A program made the translations under genes and the position numbers. The notes under the pieces were generated by a model that saw nothing but the letters and a program-made list of their open reading frames with translations, was not told the origin of the DNA and ran no database searches. Source: Verrucomicrobiota bacterium (GTDB lineage: Bacteria > Verrucomicrobiota > Verrucomicrobiia > Opitutales > Opitutaceae). From it: a DNA stretch of 18,508 bases. Positions 13,550 through 18,508 of this stretch are shown here, piece after piece. Each line of letters opens with the position of its first letter. Positions within the stretch are counted from its first letter, which is position 1. Location: the NCBI GenBank assembly GCA_023386835.1, contig JAEWIY010000014.1, positions 1 to 18,508 on the forward strand, written 5' to 3'.

Positions 13550-14722
13550 ATGTGGCGCGAGTTTGTCCACCTCGCCGAGAAGCGTTTGGAGCCGTTCGCG
13601 GCGCTCTGCGCGCGTTTTGGAATTAGTCGGAAAACGGGTTACAAGTGGGTCAATCGCTTTCGCGAGGACGGCGAACTGGGGCTGCAGGAACGCAGCCGGC
13701 GTCCCAAAAACAGCCCGCGGCAGACGCCGCCAGAGGTGGTCGCGCAGGTGCTGGCCTTACGTCGGCAGAACCCCGGCTGGAGTTCGGCCCGGCTGGCGGA
13801 GGAGCTGCGGCTGCGCCGGGTTCGCCCCTGTCCGGCGCCCAGCACGATTGACCTGATCCTGCGGCGGGCGCGCAGCGCCGAGTTGCAACGAGCGGCCGAA
13901 GCCTCGCGCACGGAGCCGAATTATCGATGGGTGCTCCACCTCGGGCCCCGGCTCGTGTTCGCCGATGGCGTCGTCCGGACGCCGGTGTGGTTGAAGGACG
14001 AAGCCACAGATTTCATCCTGGAGGCGACGCTGCACACCGACGTAGCCGAATCGTCGCTACGTGGCTGGCTCGAGCCGCTGCTACGGCATCATCATCTGCC
14101 TTGGCGCATCCTTCTGCCACGTGAAGCGAACCGGAGAACGGAGCCTCCGAGCCGCTTGCATTCCGAACTCTCGATCTGGCTCATGCGCATCGGCGTCCAG
14201 GTGGAGTTCTCGTTCGTCGAAGCGCGATCGGCACGCGAGTCCGGCGCCGACTTCGGCGGCATCGATGCGGGGCACCGCTCGCATCTGATCGAACGGCGTC
14301 CGCCGGAAAACATGCTCGCGCCGTTGGTGGAGCGTGCCAGCGCGTTAACCTGCGAGCAGGCCTGCGCAATGCTGGAGCAAGCACGCGATCACCACAATTT
14401 CGCGGGACTTCAAGTCGCGATGGAGCGGCGAAACCCGATCTCGCTGTACCGGCCGAGCCTGCGGCCACTCCCACGCGGATTGCCGGAGCCGATGACGGCG
14501 CCCGACGCCGTGGTGCGCGTGGTGTCGGAGAAGGGCATGATCACCTTCCAACGGCGCCTGGTCCAGATTGGGCGCGCGTTCGCGGGACTGACGGTGGAGG
14601 TGAAAGCCATGCCGTATCCAGATCGGCATGTCGTTTCGTTTGCCGGCCAGATGCTGGGCGTGGCCGATCTCACCGGCGTGCCCGTCGACTCCACCACTTC
14701 AGTGACTCTTCGGCCGCTGTGA
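13550..14722 (+). CDS. Domesticated IS481-family transposase-like protein without DDE residues
   Basis: 390 aa. The ATG at 13550 is fixed by an in-frame TGA at 13538. The N-terminus REFVHLAEKRLEPFAALCARFGISRKTGYKWVNRF (helix-turn-helix, about 3-37) followed by GELGLQERSRRPKNSP is characteristic of IS481 transposases. The integrase-fold region keeps landmarks but not catalysis. In WVLHLG the expected Asp is His130 (family WxxD), in LPWRILLPREA the expected Asp-Asn-Gly is Pro190-Arg-Glu, and the usual GKxERFH block with the Glu is replaced by RESGADFGGIDAG. The YN...RPHEAL block is also gone, while the C-terminal domain (SLYRPSLRPLPRGLPEP...ITFQRRLVQIGRAFAGLTVEV...VSFAGQMLGVADL) is well kept. 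There is no frameshift or stop, and no terminal repeat or second copy is visible. I infer selection for DNA binding, perhaps regulating the flanking receptor genes. Confidence 0.85.
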   Translation: MWREFVHLAEKRLEPFAALCARFGISRKTGYKWVNRFREDGELGLQERSRRPKNSPRQTPPEVVAQVLALRRQNPGWSSARLAEELRLRRVRPCPAPSTIDLILRRARSAELQRAAEASRTEPNYRWVLHLGPRLVFADGVVRTPVWLKDEATDFILEATLHTDVAESSLRGWLEPLLRHHHLPWRILLPREANRRTEPPSRLHSELSIWLMRIGVQVEFSFVEARSARESGADFGGIDAGHRSHLIERRPPENMLAPLVERASALTCEQACAMLEQARDHHNFAGLQVAMERRNPISLYRPSLRPLPRGLPEPMTAPDAVVRVVSEKGMITFQRRLVQIGRAFAGLTVEVKAMPYPDRHVVSFAGQMLGVADLTGVPVDSTTSVTLRPL

Positions 14723-14738
14723 AGGCGTTCTGCGGGTT

Positions 14739-14772
14739 CGAGTGCCGCACTCGTCTGTGACGCCAGTCACGG
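14739..14772 (+). repeat. Two tandem hairpins after the IS481-derived gene
   Basis: Perfect stem CGAGTG-CCG-CACTCG (14739-14753), followed by CTGTGAC-GCCA-GTCACGG (14755-14772, one wobble). They begin 16 bases after the stop at 14722. Neither has a T tract, so this is at most a weak or Rho-assisted transcription end, or an mRNA 3'-end stabiliser. Confidence 0.4.
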
Positions 14773-14839
14773 GCACACCGTTGTAACCGATCTCCTTAGC
14801 GAAAGCCGAAGCTTGTGACGACGCAATTGTGGCATTGAA

Positions 14840-14872
14840 GTCACAGAAGTAACGCGAATGTAACTGGATAAC
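14840..14872. promoter_or_regulatory. GTCAC/GTAAC direct repeats upstream of the second TonB receptor
   Basis: GTCAC (14840-14844), GTAAC (14849-14853) and GTAAC (14860-14864) are spaced 9 and 11 bases apart in an AT-richer stretch, and ATAAC follows at 14868-14872. A further GTAAC lies at 14783-14787. About one helical turn between direct repeats is the layout of sites for OmpR/PhoB-type regulators, but the sequence does not match the enterobacterial Pho box. It lies about 110 bases before the receptor start. Tentative. Confidence 0.3.
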
Positions 14873-14982
14873 GCACAGTAAAGATTGCGGCCATGCCACG
14901 GCTTGACTTGGGAAGAGGAGTGTACTCGTCTCCCGGCTCGTCAGTTCCCCAATTCCGCCCCAACCCCTCACTGATTTCCGAC

Positions 14983-17784
14983 ATGCGTTCGCTCGCACGC
15001 TGGTTTGTCCCGGGCCTTGCTGCGCTCGGATTGTCCGCTTCGGCCGCCCAAGCGGCCTCGATCACCGGTTTGGTTCGCGATGCCGAGACGGGCTCGGCGC
15101 TCGCGAATGCCTCCGTCAGAATTGCCGAACTGAACCGTACCGTAACCACGGGTCCCGACGGTCGCTTCAGTTTTGTGCAGGTCCCCGCCGGATCGTACAC
15201 CCTCGTCGCGGAAACCCTCGGGCGGGATGAAGTCGCCCAACCGGTCGTCGTGGGGGAGGATGAGGCGGCGACCGCGGACCTCATGCTCGGCTCCGGCACG
15301 GTCACGCTGGGTCGCTTTGTGGTGGAGGGCATTCGCGAAGGTCAGGCGCGCGCCCTCCGGCAGAAACGCGCGGCGAATAACATTCTGGATACAGTCTCGG
15401 CGGATGCCGTGGGCAAGTTTCCCGACGGCAACGCCGCGGAGGCGCTGCGCCGTGTGCCGGGTGTCTCGCTCGAGATCGACCAGAGTGAAGGTCGGTACGT
15501 GGTGGTGCGCGGCATCGATTCCTCGCTGAACAACGTCACGCTCAACGGCCAACTGGTCGGTTCGCCATCCGAGGGAGGCAATCGTGGCCTGGCGATGGAT
15601 TCGGTGCCGGCGGACCTGATTTCCCGGCTGGAGGTCGTCAAGGCGGTCACGCCCGACATGGACGCGAACGCCATCGGTGGCTCGATCAACATCGTGACGC
15701 AGAGCCCGTACGACCGTGATGAGGGCTTCTTCCTCGCGACGTTGACCGGTGGATACAACGATTTCAGCGGTCGCTGGCCCTATGGCGGCAGTTTCAGCTA
15801 CGGGCGAATCCTCGATGAGGCCCAGCGGTGGGGAGTGGTGATCGGCGCGAGTTACTCGTTCCGCGACTTTTCCTCGCAGACCTCCGACGCGCTGAATTGG
15901 CGCGAGCGGAACGGCTACTTCGTCCCCGAGGTTCAGGAGTCGTTCGACTACAACATCGAGCGCGAGCGCCTCGGCGTGAATGCTGCGCTGTCCCTGCGTC
16001 CCCGGCCCGGACATGAACTTTCGCTCCGGATCAACCACAACGTCTTCACCGACGAGGAGGGACGTCAGAAGGCTGGATACACCTTTGGCCTGGGCACGCT
16101 GAGTGATCAGACGCCCACGACCGGTCGGTATAGCCAAGGCCGCTCCACGCGTGAGTTTCGTGACTACAAGCAGGTCCACACGATCGATGCGGCTTCGTTG
16201 ACCGGCGAACATGAGCTGAGTCCCGAAATGCAGCTGACATGGCAGGCGGGCGTGAGCCGAGGAGAACGCGACACGCCACGCCGCGTGGACTGGGAATTCC
16301 GTTCCGCCGCCGGTGCGTTTCCCAACACCTACGATCTTTCCGGCGAGTTTCCGATCATCACGCCGTCCGCCGCGTTTTATGACCCGGCGGCATACCCGTT
16401 CCGCCGGGTGCGCTTCCGGACTGACCTGGAGCAGGAAGACGTTTATTCGGGCCAGGTGGACCTGCGGCGCGATACGGTGGTCGCGGGTTATACCGGCTAT
16501 TGGAAGGTGGGCGCGAAGTGGGTGTCACGCGACAAGACGCAGGACCGAAACAACACGAACTACACGCTCGCGGGCCCGGCGTTTACGCTGGCTGAGGGAA
16601 ACCTGGCCGGCACTGAACCGTCGGGCTACTTCGAGGGGGCGTACCGCTTTGGCCCCACGATCAACCTGCCGGCGATGCAGTCGTTCTTCGCAGCGAACTC
16701 CGCTCGCTTCGCGCACGACGCGGTCGGCTCGCTGGTGGACAGCTCCGCCAGCGACTTCGACGGCTCCGAGGACGTGCTGGCCGGTTATGTCATGGCGAGT
16801 GTCGACCTCACGCCGCAGGTGACTCTACTGGGCGGTCTTCGTGTTGAGCAGACGGATACAACGTTCAGCGCCAACGAACTCGTCTATGACGACGGGACCT
16901 TCACCGGCCAGGTCAACCGGGTCCGGGGTGGAAAAGACTATACGAACGTCTTGCCGGGCCTGCATCTCAATTGGCGGCTGAATGATCGCTGGGTGGTCCG
17001 TGCGGCCTGGACCAATACGCTCGGCCGGCCCAATTACGTCGACCTAGCTCCGCGGCGTACCTTTGACCAGGTGGATCTCGGCGACGGGACGTGGGAAGGC
17101 AGCCTCTCGACCGGCAACCCGGAGCTGAAGCCATACGAGTCGATGAACTTCGACGTTTCAGCTGAATACTACCTCAAGAATGCCGGCATCCTCTCGGTCG
17201 GAGTCTTCCACAAGCGGATCGACAACCCGGTGTACGCGCAGGAGTTCACCCAGAACAACGTGACGGTGGACGGACGTACGTACCAGAGGCTCGACTACGA
17301 GCAGCCGGCGAATGCCGACCGCGGCGAAATCAGCGGCCTGGAGTTCAACTACCAGCAGTTCTTCGACTTCCTGCCGGCGCCGTTCGACGGGTTCGGGGTC
17401 AACCTCAACTACACCATCACCGACTCGTCCGTGCGCGTGTTTGGCCGTGACGACAAACTGCCGTTCTTCAAGCAGTCGGACGAGATCGGCAACGTCGCGC
17501 TGATTTACGAGAAGCACGGTCTCGAGGCCCGCGTCGCGCTCTCGTTCAACACGGCCTATCTCGACTCAGTGGGCGCGAGCGCGGCGGAGGATAACTACAT
17601 CGCGCGGCGCCGGCCGGTTGATGTGAAGGTGAGCTATCGGATTCATCCGAAGGCCCGTGTGTTCGTGGAGTTCCTGAATGTGGACGAGCAACCCCTGCGG
17701 TCGTACGCCGGGGATACGCGTCGATCCAGCGGTCACGAGATCTATTCGTGGAATGCGAATTTCGGGATCAGCCTGAACCTCTGA
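14983..17784 (+). CDS. TonB-dependent receptor with N-terminal carboxypeptidase-regulatory-like domain
   Basis: 933 aa from the ATG at 14983, where MRSLARWFVPGLAALGLSASAAQA forms a clear signal peptide; the frame opens at 14893 with a non-signal stretch. Mature residues 25-105 (ASITGLVRDAETGSALANASV...GPDGRFSFVQVPAGSYTLV) are a CarboxypepD_reg-like beta-sandwich. The plug follows (NNILDTVSADAVGKFPDGNAAEALRRVPG, VVVRGIDSSLNNVTLNGQ, MDANAIGGSINIVTQSP), in the pattern of the Xanthomonas/Caulobacter TonB receptor class (TIGR01782-like). The barrel ends SWNANFGISLNL; the last residue is Leu rather than Phe. It differs in class from the receptor at 9228-12953, so the two are not recent duplicates. 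The secreted phosphoesterase begins 12 bases after its stop, making an operon and suggesting a phosphorylated substrate. No copy of the TCACCCGATCGGGTGA site is seen upstream. Confidence 0.94.
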   Translation: MRSLARWFVPGLAALGLSASAAQAASITGLVRDAETGSALANASVRIAELNRTVTTGPDGRFSFVQVPAGSYTLVAETLGRDEVAQPVVVGEDEAATADLMLGSGTVTLGRFVVEGIREGQARALRQKRAANNILDTVSADAVGKFPDGNAAEALRRVPGVSLEIDQSEGRYVVVRGIDSSLNNVTLNGQLVGSPSEGGNRGLAMDSVPADLISRLEVVKAVTPDMDANAIGGSINIVTQSPYDRDEGFFLATLTGGYNDFSGRWPYGGSFSYGRILDEAQRWGVVIGASYSFRDFSSQTSDALNWRERNGYFVPEVQESFDYNIERERLGVNAALSLRPRPGHELSLRINHNVFTDEEGRQKAGYTFGLGTLSDQTPTTGRYSQGRSTREFRDYKQVHTIDAASLTGEHELSPEMQLTWQAGVSRGERDTPRRVDWEFRSAAGAFPNTYDLSGEFPIITPSAAFYDPAAYPFRRVRFRTDLEQEDVYSGQVDLRRDTVVAGYTGYWKVGAKWVSRDKTQDRNNTNYTLAGPAFTLAEGNLAGTEPSGYFEGAYRFGPTINLPAMQSFFAANSARFAHDAVGSLVDSSASDFDGSEDVLAGYVMASVDLTPQVTLLGGLRVEQTDTTFSANELVYDDGTFTGQVNRVRGGKDYTNVLPGLHLNWRLNDRWVVRAAWTNTLGRPNYVDLAPRRTFDQVDLGDGTWEGSLSTGNPELKPYESMNFDVSAEYYLKNAGILSVGVFHKRIDNPVYAQEFTQNNVTVDGRTYQRLDYEQPANADRGEISGLEFNYQQFFDFLPAPFDGFGVNLNYTITDSSVRVFGRDDKLPFFKQSDEIGNVALIYEKHGLEARVALSFNTAYLDSVGASAAEDNYIARRRPVDVKVSYRIHPKARVFVEFLNVDEQPLRSYAGDTRRSSGHEIYSWNANFGISLNL

Positions 17785-17788
17785 GGAG
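17783..17788 (+). promoter_or_regulatory. Ribosome-binding site of the phosphoesterase gene, overlapping the receptor stop
   Basis: GAGGAG begins inside the receptor's TGA stop (17782-17784) and ends 8 bases before the ATG at 17797. It is one of the few clear Shine-Dalgarno sequences in the window. It supports this start and suggests reinitiation by ribosomes finishing the receptor. Confidence 0.75.
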
Positions 17789-17796
17789 ACGCAGCG

Positions 17797-18508
17797 ATGC
17801 GGCTCGCGAATCAGCTCTGGTGGCGTGTTTCGGTTCTCCTGTGCGCCGGTGTCTTCAGCCAGGCGGCGCCGCCGGAGCCGCTGCCGGGTGGCTTCACCCT
17901 CGTGGTCGTGCCTGACAGCCAGAAGTACGTCTGGCAACGCCCGGAACTGTACACCCTGCAGACCGGATGGATCGCCGCAAATGCGCGTCGGTACAAGGTG
18001 GCGTACGTGTTGCACGTCGGCGACATCACCCAGCACAACACGGCGGAGCAATGGGATCTCGCCCGGCGGGCGCACCGGGTCTTTGCCGGCGTCGTGCCCG
18101 CCGCGTTCGTGCCCGGCAATCATGATCTCGGCGAAGGCGGCAAGTCGACGAGCCGACGGTCGTTGATGAGCGAATACATCCCCTTGGTGGAGCTGCAGCG
18201 GGAATCCGGGTTGGGTGGCGTGTACGACCGCGAGCCGGGCCGGACGGAGAACACCTTCCACGTTTTTCATGCCGGGGGGCGAAAGTGGTTGGTGCTGGCG
18301 CTGGAGTTTGGACCGCGGGATGACGTCGTGCGCTGGGCGAACGAAGTTGTGGCCGAACATCCGGATCACGCGGCCATCCTGCTGACGCATGCCTATCTTC
18401 GGCCGAATGCAACGCGGTTTGATCGGAACGTCGCGCTCCGCGGTGAGCGCGGCCGCGCCCGGGGTGTGGCGCGGTACGGGGTGAGGCCGGCACCCGATGG
18501 CTTTAAGG
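17797..18508 (+). CDS. Secreted calcineurin-like metallophosphoesterase, partial (C-terminal part beyond window)
   Basis: 237 codons are visible and the frame is open at the window edge. MRLANQLWWRVSVLLCAGVFSQA is a signal peptide, so the enzyme acts in the periplasm or outside the cell. Motifs are intact as far as visible: VVVPDSQKY (Asp40, motif I), HVGDITQHN (Asp76, motif II), VPGNHD (107-110, motif III) and LLTHAYL (His198, motif IV); the last GHxH motif should lie beyond the window. The order VPDxQKY...LQTxWI...VLHVGDIT...VPGNHD matches a secreted phosphoesterase group that is common in Planctomycetes and Verrucomicrobia. It is co-transcribed with the upstream TonB receptor, so it probably releases phosphate or a dephosphorylated compound for, or after, uptake. 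Substrate unknown. Unlike the phosphoesterase at 1779-2495 it has the canonical ligands. Confidence 0.88.
   Translation, partial: MRLANQLWWRVSVLLCAGVFSQAAPPEPLPGGFTLVVVPDSQKYVWQRPELYTLQTGWIAANARRYKVAYVLHVGDITQHNTAEQWDLARRAHRVFAGVVPAAFVPGNHDLGEGGKSTSRRSLMSEYIPLVELQRESGLGGVYDREPGRTENTFHVFHAGGRKWLVLALEFGPRDDVVRWANEVVAEHPDHAAILLTHAYLRPNATRFDRNVALRGERGRARGVARYGVRPAPDGFK

Noticed and set aside
13400..14780. Active insertion sequence around the IS481-like gene
   Set aside because: No terminal inverted repeats or target duplication are visible on the two sides, and the catalytic residues are missing, so it is annotated as a resident gene.
14968..16212. 414-residue minus-strand open frame
   Set aside because: It is antisense to the second TonB receptor's signal peptide, plug and early barrel, which are unmistakable. 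The antisense product is His/Arg/Val-rich and matches nothing I know.

Overview
The window looks like chromosomal DNA of a free-living Gram-negative carbohydrate degrader in the Verrucomicrobiota, most likely Opitutaceae. I infer this from high G+C, very large TonB-dependent receptors whose mature N-terminus carries the ELSPFEV...DxGYxAT...LAG signature I associate with Opitutus relatives, a GH35 beta-galactosidase, and genes that mostly lack clear Shine-Dalgarno sequences. This is judged from motifs only; no search was run. There are no rRNA, tRNA, CRISPR or phage genes.

Layout. 1-990 (minus strand): an aldo/keto reductase-like gene running off the left edge, coupled by a TGATG overlap to an unrecognised 181-residue protein. 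991-1778: about 790 bases without a convincing gene, but with two strong palindromes and, near its right end, an intrinsic terminator followed at once by a 10-bp hairpin. 1779-2495 (plus): a small calcineurin-like phosphoesterase with altered metal-binding motifs. 2541-8006 (minus): sensor kinase, NarL-type response regulator and exported GH35 beta-galactosidase, in that transcriptional order. 8165-9094 (plus): an AT-richer radical SAM/SPASM gene that looks acquired. 9228-12953 (minus): a 1241-residue TonB-dependent receptor. 13550-14722 (plus): an intact gene of IS481-transposase descent that has lost at least two catalytic acidic residues, probably all three. 14983-18508 (plus): a second TonB-dependent receptor of a different class, followed 12 bases later by a secreted metallophosphoesterase that runs off the right edge.

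How the genes may work together. The strongest new signal is a 16-bp palindrome, TCACCCGATCGGGTGA, found three times with at most two changes: upstream of the response regulator (5819-5834), of the beta-galactosidase (5018-5033, inside a 24-bp inverted repeat) and of the large TonB receptor (13188-13203). All three copies are intergenic and precede minus-strand genes. I infer one regulon in which a periplasm-facing kinase and its regulator control glycan uptake and periplasmic galactoside cleavage; the radical SAM gene seems to have been inserted between receptor and kinase. The response regulator is the natural candidate for binding the site, but that is not shown.

The second theme is enzymes that keep their fold but not their catalytic residues: the IS481 relative, the small phosphoesterase and the aldo/keto reductase relative. 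The IS481 relative is the best candidate for a domesticated DNA-binding protein, possibly a regulator of the receptor genes on either side. The right-hand receptor and phosphoesterase form a separate unit, possibly for uptake and hydrolysis of a phosphorylated substrate.
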